Assembly (NCBI GenBank): GCA_028697885.1
Contig: JAQVER010000028.1
Coordinates: 1-41,050, forward strand
Direction: 5' to 3'
DNA from: Desulfocapsaceae bacterium
GTDB taxonomy: Bacteria; Desulfobacterota; Desulfobulbia; Desulfobulbales; Desulfocapsaceae
DNA: 41,050 nt
How positions within the stretch are numbered: the stretch's first letter is position 1; every line of letters begins with the position of its first letter. Below are positions 31,887-40,991 of the stretch, one piece after another. A model generated the notes under the pieces. It was not told where the DNA came from. It was given only the letters and a program-made list of their open reading frames with translations, and did not search any database. Position numbers and translations under genes: made by a program.

Positions 31887-33983
31887 TCAAATTTCTTTGA
31901 TCAAAAAAAGTGATTCTCGAGGAGAAATTCTTTTAGGATCTAGGTCATCAGGAAATAGACCTTTTCTTCGCAAGGTCTGTACCCGCTCAAGATGTGTTTT
32001 CCAGCGAGAGGTATCTGCTCCATTTTTTTCTAAGTAGTCAATGACATTCTGGTTTCCTTCTCTCTGAGCTGCGAAAAATGGATCTATTCCATCGATGTCT
32101 TGAGCATTTATGTCCGCACCACGTTTTATTAAATTTTCCATTATGGTCAAATTATTTTTTCCAGCAGCTATGATAAGGGCGGTCTCTCCTTTTTTATTTA
32201 CACCATTAACTCCTGCCCCTTTTTCCATTAATAGATCGGCAAAATCAAAATGACCGCGCTGAATCACATCCATCAAAAGGGTACTTCCTGAAGACAATCT
32301 GTCGTTAATGTCAGCCCCGTGATCTATAAGCAGCTTAGCACACGCCATATCCGTATGTTTCGTTGAAAACCAGAGCGGAGGTCGACCAAGAGATTCTTTT
32401 TTGTTTACGTCCACAGTGCCGTAATCAACTAATAATTTTATTTTTTCCAAGTTATTGTCATTAACGGCCACAATTATCGGTGTCATCCCTTTCTTGTTTT
32501 CGATATTAACGTCAGCACCTTTACCTATCAGATATTTCATTGATGCTAAAGACCAAGAACGAGTTGCATAAAGTAATGGCGACTCACCATTTATGTCTTG
32601 ACAATCAATATCTGCCCCATGACTGATCAAAAAGTCAGCTACGATAAAATATTTTTTCTCATTATCCTCTCCGGATTTCAATTCAGTAATGACATTTCCG
32701 AAAGTATTTTTTATAGCGAGAAACAAGGGAGTTCTTCCTTGCTGATCCATTGCCTCCAATTTGGCCCCCTGCTTAACCAGAAATTTGACAAGATCAAAAT
32801 ATCCCATTGTAGTTGCCATAATCAGTGGTGTAGATCCGAATTGTTCTCTGTATACATCCTTAGAGGTCTGCAAGCTTGCCGAATTAATATTGGCTCCAGA
32901 GGTGAGAAGCAATTCAACAGCTTTTTGTCCTCCTTCGAGAGAGGCATAATGAATCGGTGACATGCCATCCATGTCATAGAGATTTGGATCAGCACCTTTA
33001 CTAATCAAAAACTTCATCACGGCAAGTTGTTCGCTTCTTGAATAATAATGTAAGAAAGGAATGCCTTGTGTCGTATTTGTAACAGAGTTCAAGTCCTCAT
33101 GGCCTTTATCGATGAGAATAGCAGCAATATCCCAATAATTTCTTTGCAACGATTGATAGAGGAGATCTCCCTTTTGGCCGACCATCTGTTGCGCTGGGCT
33201 TAATTCAGCACCTTGCTGAATCAAATATAGGGCCAAAGCAGGTTGCCCATAATAGATGGCGATTGCCAGTGGGCTTGCGCCGAAACTTCTTTGGTGCACA
33301 TCCGCACCCTGTGAGATAAGAAATTCAGCGATCTGTGTCTGTCCATAAGCAATAGCCAAGGCAAGAGGAGTAAAGCCGTTATTCTTTGAATCATAATATT
33401 TTAAGTCCAATTGAAATGGCTTGAGTATTTGCTCAGTAACCTCCGTCGCGTACCCTTTCATCGGCCGCCTATTGGCCATGGGGCCAAAAGAGTTGTTATT
33501 GATTTTTGCCCCTTTTTCACATAAGAGCCTAACGATTCCGATGTGCCCGTTTTTTGCGGCTACCATCAATGCTGTGACACCATCCTCTGTGAAGGCATTA
33601 ACATCTTCTCCCTCATAGATATGATTTTGTACCTTTATGACATCCCCTTTTTCTGCGGCAAGCATCAATGGGGTAAAATCATGGCGCATTAGAGGATCAC
33701 CTTCTTGCCCATTAAAAAGAAGAGAATCAATGTTGTTTTTTTTATGTTCATCTGGGGGTGAGGCAAGAGATGGGATATTTAGCAATGCGGCACTCCCCCC
33801 TCTAATATTAATGGGAGGACGGTGGAGAAGAGGTGGATTATTATTCCCGGATGCCTGTTCTGCATACAGGAAAAAAATAGAAGAAAAAATAAATATAATC
33901 TTTTTAAAAAAGAGAAGATTCAGAGCACTCCCCCTATCTCTATGTCCAACCATCGCCATTCTACCGTTAGAATCATCTACCAT
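31887..33983 (-). CDS. Secreted or surface ankyrin-repeat protein
   Basis: A 698-residue protein built of about 15 ankyrin repeats from residue ~98 onward (for example DFTPLMLAAEKGDVIKVQNH, DGVTALMVAAKNGHIGIVRL, KGETALIIAAGKNNLTIMEN). The N-terminus holds a hydrophobic segment (LLFFKKIIFIFSSIFFLYA) after ~23 polar residues, ending AEQASG, so export is likely. ATG 33983 has GGAGGGA about 8 nt upstream. The base composition is more AT-rich than trpBA or pepF, and the gene sits between trpA and a trpA fragment, suggesting it was acquired. Ankyrin repeats bind proteins; the partner is unknown. Confidence 0.92.
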   Translation of the reverse strand: MVDDSNGRMAMVGHRDRGSALNLLFFKKIIFIFSSIFFLYAEQASGNNNPPLLHRPPINIRGGSAALLNIPSLASPPDEHKKNNIDSLLFNGQEGDPLMRHDFTPLMLAAEKGDVIKVQNHIYEGEDVNAFTEDGVTALMVAAKNGHIGIVRLLCEKGAKINNNSFGPMANRRPMKGYATEVTEQILKPFQLDLKYYDSKNNGFTPLALAIAYGQTQIAEFLISQGADVHQRSFGASPLAIAIYYGQPALALYLIQQGAELSPAQQMVGQKGDLLYQSLQRNYWDIAAILIDKGHEDLNSVTNTTQGIPFLHYYSRSEQLAVMKFLISKGADPNLYDMDGMSPIHYASLEGGQKAVELLLTSGANINSASLQTSKDVYREQFGSTPLIMATTMGYFDLVKFLVKQGAKLEAMDQQGRTPLFLAIKNTFGNVITELKSGEDNEKKYFIVADFLISHGADIDCQDINGESPLLYATRSWSLASMKYLIGKGADVNIENKKGMTPIIVAVNDNNLEKIKLLVDYGTVDVNKKESLGRPPLWFSTKHTDMACAKLLIDHGADINDRLSSGSTLLMDVIQRGHFDFADLLMEKGAGVNGVNKKGETALIIAAGKNNLTIMENLIKRGADINAQDIDGIDPFFAAQREGNQNVIDYLEKNGADTSRWKTHLERVQTLRRKGLFPDDLDPKRISPRESLFLIKEI

Positions 33984-34177
33984 CAGCCCCGTCCCTCCAC
34001 CTCTATCTTGCTTGCTCCCTCATTCCAAAAACAAACATATGCCAATAGAGTAGGCAGAGACAAAATCGAATGTCAAGGCGTTTTCCTCTCACCTACATCT
34101 TCCTCATAAATGACCTCATAATGATGGCCATCCTTTGTCGAAAATAGTGGAAGCATCCCTCACCTCCCTAAAAATCA

Positions 34178-34220
34178 TAAAAAAACCGAGATCTCCCCCT
34201 GATTTGGAGCTACGGTTTTA
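34178..34220 (-). terminator. Terminator downstream of trpA
   Basis: On the minus strand AAACCGTAGCTCC and GGAGATCTCGGTTT pair with small mismatches and are followed by TTTTTT. It lies between trpA and the ankyrin gene. The rest of the 450-bp gap (33984-34433) shows no gene; a promoter for the ankyrin gene should lie near 34020-34150. Confidence 0.7.
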
Positions 34221-34433
34221 GAGACAAGAAAGAGTCAGTCACAGCAAAATGCACCTCTTATTGTGACGAGTGAAGAAAATGTGGAATGGCAGATAAAAAA
34301 AGGAGTGGGAAAATGAATGCGGGTGAGGTAGGGAAACAAGGGAAGCGTCCCTTATTTCCCTATTATAGAGTTTACCCAACAAAGAGGAAATAGAATGAGG
34401 AACACTCCCCATATTATTATTTTTATTGTTCTC

Positions 34434-35198
34434 TCAGCGCAAACCGGCAATAAACGGCCCCACCGCCCCGGCCCCTTTCTCATCGACTAGACGGATGGTC
34501 TGCGAGCCGATCACCGCCATATCCGCCTTGCCGATGAGGGCACTGACGTCATCCCGATCCTGGATGCCGAAGCCAACGGCCAAGGGCAGGCTGGTCGCCT
34601 CCCGGCAACGTTTAAGATACTCAAGCACATCCTGACCGATCACCGACTTTGTACCGGTAACACCGCGCCGGGCCACGCAGTAGATAAAACCTCTAGCATG
34701 GGATGCCAGCACTCGCATCCGCTCATCAGTAGAGGTGGGTGCAAAGATCAAAATGGGGGCTATTTCGTATTCTGCGGCCAGTTGCAGGAAGCTCTCCCCT
34801 TCCTCCGGCGGCAGATCGGGGACGATAAAGCCCTTAATTCCACAGGCATGCGCCTTTTCAAAAAAGGCTTTTTCCCCGTACTTGAAGATAATGTTATAGT
34901 AAGTCATGAAGAGAAAGGGGATATCATGACTGGCAGTCATCTCGGCGGCAAAGGCCAGACAATCGGCAACTTTTGTCCCGTTTTGGATGGCCTCCTGATT
35001 GGCCCGGACAATCACCGGGCCGTCGGCCATGGGTTCCGAAAAAGGGATCTGCATTTCAATGCAGTCCACGCCGTTCTCCACCATCTGCCTGATCACTTCC
35101 CTGTTGGTATCAAAGGATGGATATCCAAGGACGATATGGGTCATGAGCAGGATATCCTTGCTCTCAAGTCTATCGCGTAATTGTTGTTCCAGTTGCAT
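34434..35198 (-). CDS. trpA: Tryptophan synthase alpha subunit
   Basis: This 254-residue TIM-barrel protein cleaves indole-3-glycerol phosphate and passes indole to TrpB. The catalytic Glu is in CIEMQIPFSEPMADGP and the Asp in ADG of the same motif. FIVPDLPPEE, FIYCVARRGVTGTK and LAVGFGIQDRDDV give the loop and phosphate-binding residues. It follows trpB by 25 bp in a trpBA pair; no other trp genes are in the window. An internal piece is duplicated 3.3 kb away. The last strand is slightly short compared with E. coli TrpA (268), but the barrel looks complete. Confidence 0.97.
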   Translation of the reverse strand: MQLEQQLRDRLESKDILLMTHIVLGYPSFDTNREVIRQMVENGVDCIEMQIPFSEPMADGPVIVRANQEAIQNGTKVADCLAFAAEMTASHDIPFLFMTYYNIIFKYGEKAFFEKAHACGIKGFIVPDLPPEEGESFLQLAAEYEIAPILIFAPTSTDERMRVLASHARGFIYCVARRGVTGTKSVIGQDVLEYLKRCREATSLPLAVGFGIQDRDDVSALIGKADMAVIGSQTIRLVDEKGAGAVGPFIAGLR

Positions 35199-35223
35199 TC
35201 TCTATTCCTCGCAGGTCTTATAG

Positions 35224-36468
35224 TTATCTGCTCTGACTATATTCCAGTCCCCGTTTGATGATAAAATCCTTCCAGGACGGATCATCGAAGGCATGGGCTA
35301 TGGTGAAGATGTCTTTGTCGCCGCGGCCGGACATGTTGATGATAATGGCATCATCAGGCGTCAGTTGCGGGGCCTCCTTGAAGGCCTGAACAAAGGCATG
35401 GGTTGATTCAAGGGCCGGGATGATCCCCTCCTTTTTCATGGTCAGATCAAGTGCGGCCATGACCTCGGTATCAGTGGCTGACTCAAAGCGCACCCTGCCC
35501 TTCTCCCAGAGATCGGACAAAATCGGCGAGACCCCCACATAATCAAGGCCAGCGGCCACCGAATGGGTCTCCTTCATCTGCCCGTCATCATCTTGCAGGA
35601 ACATGGTCTTATAGCCCTGAGCTACCCCCGGCGAGGCATCAGTGCCGCTGAGTCTCACCGCATGAAGACCCGTTGAGATTCCATGACCTCCTGCCTCTAC
35701 CCCCACCAATTCCACATTATTTTCCGGGATAAAACGCTTGAAGATCCCCATGGCATTCGACCCGCCACCGACGCAGGCAAAGATCCGAGCCGGCATCTTC
35801 CCATGATATTTGACGATCTGCTCGGCGGCCTCCAGTCCGATGATGGACTGGAACCAGGCCACCATCTCCGGAAAGGGGTGCGGCCCGCAGACAGTACCAA
35901 AGACATAATGGGTTTCATCCACATTGGTGACCCAGTCGCGAAAAGCCTCATTAATAGCATCCTTCAGAGTGCGGGAACCGTCGGTCACCGGGACAACAGT
36001 GGCCCCCATCTTCTCCATCCAGAAGACATTGGGACGCTGGCGCCGGACATCTTCCTCGCCCATATAGATGGTACAGGCCAGACCGAACTTAGCCGCCATG
36101 GTAGCGGTAGCCATGCCATGCTGGCCAGCCCCGGTTTCGGCAATCACCCGTTTTTTCCCCATCCTTTTAACGAGCAAGCCCTGGCCCATGACGTTATTAG
36201 CCTTGTGGGCACCGGTATGATTCAGATCCTCACGTTTGATATAAATCTGGGCTCCGCCAAAATGCCTGGACAGATTTTCGGCATGGGTCAAAGGCGTTGG
36301 ACGACAGGAATAGGTGGACATCAACTCCACATACTCCTGCCAGAAAGCGGGATCATTTTTGCATTTTATAAATTCAGTATTGAGTTCTTCAAAGGTCTGG
36401 TGCAATACCTCTGGAATATATGCCCCACCCCAATTGCCGAAAAAACCTTGTTTGTCCTTTGTATCCAT
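35224..36468 (-). CDS. trpB: Tryptophan synthase beta subunit
   Basis: A 414-residue PLP enzyme that joins indole and serine. The PLP lysine is in NHTGAHKANNVMGQGLL; the catalytic Glu is in AETGAGQHGMATAT, and the phosphate-binding loop is ACVGGGSNAMGIF. REDLNHTG and GRGDKDIFT are also present. ATG 36468 has AGGGTGA 6 nt upstream and is preferred over GTG 36477. It forms a transcription unit with trpA. The separation from the rest of the trp pathway suggests a split trp operon. Confidence 0.97.
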   Translation of the reverse strand: MDTKDKQGFFGNWGGAYIPEVLHQTFEELNTEFIKCKNDPAFWQEYVELMSTYSCRPTPLTHAENLSRHFGGAQIYIKREDLNHTGAHKANNVMGQGLLVKRMGKKRVIAETGAGQHGMATATMAAKFGLACTIYMGEEDVRRQRPNVFWMEKMGATVVPVTDGSRTLKDAINEAFRDWVTNVDETHYVFGTVCGPHPFPEMVAWFQSIIGLEAAEQIVKYHGKMPARIFACVGGGSNAMGIFKRFIPENNVELVGVEAGGHGISTGLHAVRLSGTDASPGVAQGYKTMFLQDDDGQMKETHSVAAGLDYVGVSPILSDLWEKGRVRFESATDTEVMAALDLTMKKEGIIPALESTHAFVQAFKEAPQLTPDDAIIINMSGRGDKDIFTIAHAFDDPSWKDFIIKRGLEYSQSR

Positions 36469-36656
36469 TGATGTCACCCTATGTCTTGTATATCAAAAAT
36501 ATTTTAATAAGCGGTATTTGACCTATAGATTTATTCCCTGCCGTCGATAAGAAGAGAGAAAAGATAAATCTTCAATATAATATGTGCCTGTTGTTCGATC
36601 GCAAAAGCAGATTGGGCAACATCCTTTCCTATCCCTCTAACCATAAGGAGTTGCAT

Positions 36657-37088
36657 ATGAGCATGCGCAGCGCAGTCACAGGACAACCCAGAATCGACAG
36701 TGAAAAAATCTTCACTTTTCCCCAAGGAATCCCCGGCTTTGAAGAATACACTACTTTCAAGATTTTTCACAAGGATGATAATGCGGTCTCCGCCTATTGG
36801 CTGGAATCATGCGACAGTCCGGCGATCACCTTCACTCTGGTAGATCCAACAGAATATGACCTGAATTATGACCTCTATCTCAGTGACACTGAGCAGGAGA
36901 CCCTTAAGGCAACCGATCCCATGGATATCGGCATTTTTCTGATGCTGGTCAAACCTGAAGATGACACCCAGCAGGCACCCATTGGTGCCCATATCGGAGG
37001 CCCTTTAGTCTTGAATGTTCCGCAACAACTGGGATTGCAAAAGGTGTTGGGAAAGACGAAAGTGAATGTGAATATTGTTGCCCATTAA
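36657..37088 (+). CDS. fliW: Flagellar assembly factor FliW
   Basis: A 143-residue protein with the FliW pattern: FTFPQGIPGFEEYTTFKIF, SPAITFTLVDP, TDPMDIGIFLMLVKPED and PLVLNVPQQLGLQKVL. FliW binds CsrA and flagellin, tying flagellin mRNA translation to filament assembly. ATG 36657 has AAGGAG 6 nt upstream, so the upstream ATG 36582 is rejected. Usually fliW sits next to csrA and flgKL; here its neighbours are trpBA and a GalT/HIT-like gene, so it is isolated. Its presence implies a flagellated cell. Confidence 0.93.
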   Translation: MSMRSAVTGQPRIDSEKIFTFPQGIPGFEEYTTFKIFHKDDNAVSAYWLESCDSPAITFTLVDPTEYDLNYDLYLSDTEQETLKATDPMDIGIFLMLVKPEDDTQQAPIGAHIGGPLVLNVPQQLGLQKVLGKTKVNVNIVAH

Positions 37089-37095
37089 ATTAGAT

Positions 37096-38724
37096 TTATT
37101 CAAGCTTGGCAAGCTGCTGCCGGCAGACAGCAGCAAAATCTTCAGGATAGTGACGATTAATAAAACGGAGTTGGGCCTCGCTGAAGGCGCCAGGTGAGTG
37201 AGGAAGACGAGGCAGAAAGGCGTAGAGCAGATGTTGACCTGCTTCTCCCTTTCTGCCGATTCGTTTCGGGTATTCAATGGAGGTCACCATTTTTGCCCCC
37301 AGTCGAGCCAGGGCCTTCTGCGCCAACAGGATCCCTTTATCCAGTGAGGCCCGCATCGTCGGTCCTGCCTCCAGGATATTGCCAACTGCCTTTCCATCCT
37401 CATCATTCAAAGCCATCAACTGCAGCTCCCACTGGGAGGTCTGGGCTTTAGGCACAAAAAGCATGGCATACTTGTCCTGCCACACCACCAGACTGCTTTC
37501 CCGATCCTTACGACCATCCATCCGTCTGTTATTTTTGATGCAGCCAATATAATCATCAAAAAAATCAGCGTCATATTGTTCATGGTAGTGCTGCATCACT
37601 TCCGCCACCATATCGCCACAACCAAAGGCCGGCAGCTCGCCGCAGGAATTCTCAAGATCATCACCTGAATAAACGGCAACCGTTTCCGGGATCATCGCAT
37701 ATTGCTGATGAATCTGCTGATGCGAAGCATGCAGCCGATAGCCGCTGGCCGCAAAATCAAACCCGAAATTCCAGCCCCACAATGTGGCCATGGAAGAAAT
37801 GTCCTGCTCCCCTATTGCCTGTAGAATTTTCTGCCGCAGGCGCTCCAGTTGATCAGGAGTTAAGCCCTGTTGCTCTGGTGGCAATTCAAGGCCCAGCAAC
37901 TGTGCCAGGCGGATATAAGTACGCTGATAGTAGAGATGTCGCAAGCCCTGCATATCGGCCATTGACAGCTCCTTAATTGCATAACGGATGGCATCATCCG
38001 CCATGTTGGCCGCATAATGACCGCCGGCAATATAGGAATTTCGGCGCAGGTACTCAAAAACGTGGGTATCACCATTACCGGGCCATTCTCCCACAATCTC
38101 ACTACCTCCCTGGGCGCCCGGTCTGACCACCATAATGAGTTTATAGTTATCAGGCAGACAAGGATTATTAGCCACGGCTTCAAACAGGGCATGATTGTGA
38201 ATAATGGGGCGGATCCTGCCATGTTTAGTCCTTCGGTAATGCAAACCTAAGGGAGCTCCTGCTGAATCTTTTTCAATCTGACAACTGAGTTCCGCCAGCT
38301 GGACGAGATCCTGGGCATCGGTGGAGCAGGTTGCAAGAGCGAGGAGCAGGGCAGAGGGAAGCCGGCTGAACAAAGTTGTCTGTCCACCCCCCTCTTTCAG
38401 GGTTTCGGTCAGCGATATCTGCTCTTTTGGCGGAAGGGAGATTCGTCGGTAATCAACAGCGCTGGCATCCGCCCATTCCTGGTCGATAAAGGTCGTACCT
38501 CGAAAGGGAAAAGGATTGGGAATTTCAAAGATCCAATCGGCCTTGGGGATAGAGAGGGTGCCATCGGGGAAATTGTCCCGATTATCTTGCACGGAATCAC
38601 CATCAATAAGGCCTAAACGCTCAATTTTCTTGCCGGCCCTGAGGTTACAAACCGTATAGGACGGTTTGTGAATACCATAGAGAAAGCGCTGTTCCGGAGT
38701 AATGCAGGTGCGAAGTTTAATCAT
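37096..38724 (-). CDS. GalT/HIT-fold-like protein of unknown function
   Basis: A 542-residue soluble protein. Features that recall the GalT/HIT superfamily are NFGFDFAASGYRLHASHQQI followed by HQQYAMIPETVAVYSGDDL, where an ASxxH-x-Q/H pattern could be the nucleotide-binding site, and later SSLVVWQDKYAMLFVPKAQT with WELQLM, like the second half of GalT-type domains. The N-terminal part (PFPFRGTTFIDQEWADAS) also suits a nucleotidyl-transferring fold. The canonical HIT triad is not clear, so activity cannot be claimed. It overlaps the end of rsmI by 4 bp, so the two are translationally linked. It may be a deltaproteobacterial family without a name. Confidence 0.55.
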   Translation of the reverse strand: MIKLRTCITPEQRFLYGIHKPSYTVCNLRAGKKIERLGLIDGDSVQDNRDNFPDGTLSIPKADWIFEIPNPFPFRGTTFIDQEWADASAVDYRRISLPPKEQISLTETLKEGGGQTTLFSRLPSALLLALATCSTDAQDLVQLAELSCQIEKDSAGAPLGLHYRRTKHGRIRPIIHNHALFEAVANNPCLPDNYKLIMVVRPGAQGGSEIVGEWPGNGDTHVFEYLRRNSYIAGGHYAANMADDAIRYAIKELSMADMQGLRHLYYQRTYIRLAQLLGLELPPEQQGLTPDQLERLRQKILQAIGEQDISSMATLWGWNFGFDFAASGYRLHASHQQIHQQYAMIPETVAVYSGDDLENSCGELPAFGCGDMVAEVMQHYHEQYDADFFDDYIGCIKNNRRMDGRKDRESSLVVWQDKYAMLFVPKAQTSQWELQLMALNDEDGKAVGNILEAGPTMRASLDKGILLAQKALARLGAKMVTSIEYPKRIGRKGEAGQHLLYAFLPRLPHSPGAFSEAQLRFINRHYPEDFAAVCRQQLAKLE

Positions 38725-39590
38725 GATTCTTCCTTAGTCGCAGCCCAGAGTTCAAGGGCCATTTGATAGACATTGGAACGGGAAATTCCCAGATCCTCGG
38801 CAACACGACGACTCACGTCCTTTAAAGAGAGTTCTGTGTTTTCCTTATACCAGAGCAGGATTTCCTCCACATTTTCACCGGTGACCTCTTGTTGACTAGA
38901 GGCTGGGTGAACAATGAGCACAAATTCCCCCCGATTTTTCTTAGCAGTGGCCAGGGCCAGCAATTGGCTGATAGATCCTGCCTGCAGATCTTCATAGACC
39001 TTGCTCAACTCCCTGGCCCAGAAGGCCTGACGGTCTCCCAATGCGGCCAGCACATCAGCCAGAAGGGCCTGGATCCGATGGGGTGATTCATAAAAGACCA
39101 GAGCCCACGGAGCTTCCACAAAAGAGGAAAGGAACTTTTGACGTTGCCCTTTTTTGGAGGGGGGGAAACCTAAAAACAAAAAGCTGCCATCGGTAATACC
39201 AGCGGCAGAAAGAGCTGCAGTCAGGGCTGAAGGACCAGGCAAAGGAACAATGGTAATCCCGGCAGTTCTTGCCTTTTTTACCAAGACTGCCCCAGGATCA
39301 GAGATACCAGGAGTCCCGGCATCACTGACCAGAGCAATGGTCTCACCAGAAAGCAGTTTTTGCACCAGCTCTTCCGACCGTTCGGCCTCTTTTTCCCGGT
39401 AATAACTGATCAAAGGAGTGTGAATGTCAAAATGGTTCAGCAGATGTTTGGTATGACGGGTATCTTCTGCGGCAATCAGATCAACTTCCTTCAGAATACG
39501 CAGGGCCCGGAGGGTAATATCTTCAAGATTTCCGATGGGAGTGGCAACGACGTAAAGAATACCAGCATTATCAAGATTTGTTTGTATCAT
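38721..39590 (-). CDS. rsmI: 16S rRNA (cytidine(1402)-2'-O)-methyltransferase
   Basis: This 289-residue enzyme methylates the 2'-OH of C1402 in the 30S decoding centre. The signature is GILYVVATPIGNLEDITLRA, followed by AAEDTRHTKHLLNHF, TIALVSDAGTPGISDPG, PLPGPSALTAALSAAGI and LVFYESPHRI. The C-terminal region after about 225 carries the usual SLKDVSRRVAEDLGISRSNVY helix-turn-helix-like tail. ATG 39590 lacks a strong Shine-Dalgarno. The stop overlaps the start of the GalT/HIT-like gene (ATGA). Confidence 0.97.
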   Translation of the reverse strand: MIQTNLDNAGILYVVATPIGNLEDITLRALRILKEVDLIAAEDTRHTKHLLNHFDIHTPLISYYREKEAERSEELVQKLLSGETIALVSDAGTPGISDPGAVLVKKARTAGITIVPLPGPSALTAALSAAGITDGSFLFLGFPPSKKGQRQKFLSSFVEAPWALVFYESPHRIQALLADVLAALGDRQAFWARELSKVYEDLQAGSISQLLALATAKKNRGEFVLIVHPASSQQEVTGENVEEILLWYKENTELSLKDVSRRVAEDLGISRSNVYQMALELWAATKEES

Positions 39591-39754
39591 CGAGGATCAT
39601 GGAAAATCAGTTTGAATAGAGAAAAAACAGATAAGAACATCATTATGAACAATCCTGGCGGAAAATGCATCTGCTTTCTTGATCTGCCAGTCATACAGAC
39701 TTAGTATTCATTCATAAATTAATAAATAATCGCCATTTAAGGGAAAGGGGACTC

Positions 39755-40906
39755 ATGTTTAATCTCATCAGTGCAGTGATCGAAGCATCGTGGTCGCTTC
39801 TGCTTGATTCATCGGTATACATGCTATTTGGGATTCTGGTCGCCGGACTGCTCAAAATATTTCTGAATCCGGAAACAGTAGCAAGACATTTGGGTTCCGG
39901 ACGATTCAGCTCGGTTATCAAGGCGGCGATATTAGGAGTTCCGCTGCCTCTCTGTTCCTGCGGAGTCCTGCCGGCAGCCGTATCACTGAAAAAACAGGGC
40001 GCCAATAAAGGGGCAACAACTGCCTTTCTCATCTCAACCCCGGAATCGGGTGTAGATTCCATCGCCATCAGCTATGCCCTGCTTGACCCGATCATGACGG
40101 TAATCAGACCGATCGCAGCCTTTATAACAGCGATGGCAGCAGGGTTTATCGAAAACATCATTGACTGGCCTGAACCCCTGACACCTATGCCACCGAAGAT
40201 CAATAACCATGTTGATATTCATCCTGGAAAGGGTATGACGTCTGCTCCAGCTAGCACTGCTGATAATGGTCAATGGAGCAGCAGGATAATAGATGGTTTG
40301 AGGTACGCCCTGGTTGATGTCTGGGGTGATATTGCCCTCTGGTTTTTCGCAGGGTTGCTCATTGCCGGAGTGATCATGGTTATGATTCCAGACGAACTGA
40401 TGACCCGATGGCTGGATGGAGGGTTTTCCTCCATGCTGATCATGTTGGTTATTGGCATCCCGTTGTATATCTGTGCAACCGCCTCTACTCCGGTGGCTGC
40501 CGCCCTGATCTTAAAAGGAGTAAGTCCGGGCACCGCCCTTGTTTTTCTGCTCGTTGGTCCTGCCACCAATATCACATCGCTTTCGGTGTTGATTGGTATC
40601 CTTGGGAAAAAGGGTACTGTTCGGTACCTGCTTATTTTGTCATCCTGTGCCGTACTCTTTGGTTTAGCCGTTGATCAGCTGTACACAATGGCCGGGATCA
40701 TACCTCAAGCAGTAATCGGCGAAGCCTCAGAGCTCCTGCCCCATGGGTTGAAACAGGGAGGAGCATTCTTGCTCCTCATCCTTTCCATACAGCCTTTTTC
40801 ACACTGGCTGAAAAGAAAAATAGCCCCCAAGAAGGCACAACTCACATTCCAGAGCGGATTCCCTGACATTGATGCCTACAAGAAAAAAGCCAAGGGGAAA
40901 CAATAA
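39755..40906 (+). CDS. SO_0444-type permease, probable metal efflux (Cu/Zn)
   Basis: A 383-residue permease of the ArsP/DUF318 kind with about eight membrane helices in two inverted halves. The hallmark loops are LGVPLPLCSCGVLPAAVSLK and TTAFLISTPESGVDSIAIS in the first half, and ICATASTPVAAALILKGVSP and LVGPATNITSL in the second. CSCG and CATAS provide Cys residues that may bind metal. Relatives act in Cu/Zn or organoarsenical efflux; the substrate is not fixed by sequence. ATG 39755 has AAAGGGG upstream. No ArsR or MerR regulator is adjacent. Confidence 0.85.
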   Translation: MFNLISAVIEASWSLLLDSSVYMLFGILVAGLLKIFLNPETVARHLGSGRFSSVIKAAILGVPLPLCSCGVLPAAVSLKKQGANKGATTAFLISTPESGVDSIAISYALLDPIMTVIRPIAAFITAMAAGFIENIIDWPEPLTPMPPKINNHVDIHPGKGMTSAPASTADNGQWSSRIIDGLRYALVDVWGDIALWFFAGLLIAGVIMVMIPDELMTRWLDGGFSSMLIMLVIGIPLYICATASTPVAAALILKGVSPGTALVFLLVGPATNITSLSVLIGILGKKGTVRYLLILSSCAVLFGLAVDQLYTMAGIIPQAVIGEASELLPHGLKQGGAFLLLILSIQPFSHWLKRKIAPKKAQLTFQSGFPDIDAYKKKAKGKQ

Positions 40907-40949
40907 CGTTCTTCAACTACATGTGATGTCTTAGATCCCAGACGCAGAA

Positions 40950-40984
40950 AAGCCCCAATCAGAAAACTGATTGGGGCTTTATAT
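40950..40984. terminator. Terminator between permease and 5S rRNA
   Basis: A perfect 13-bp stem AAGCCCCAATCAG/CTGATTGGGGCTT with loop AAAA, flanked by A- and T-runs. It ends the rRNA operon (minus) and likely the permease (plus). Confidence 0.92.
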
Positions 40985-40991
40985 ATAAAAG

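Noticed and set aside
35683..36471. 262-residue plus-strand ORF
   Set aside because: Antisense shadow of trpB.
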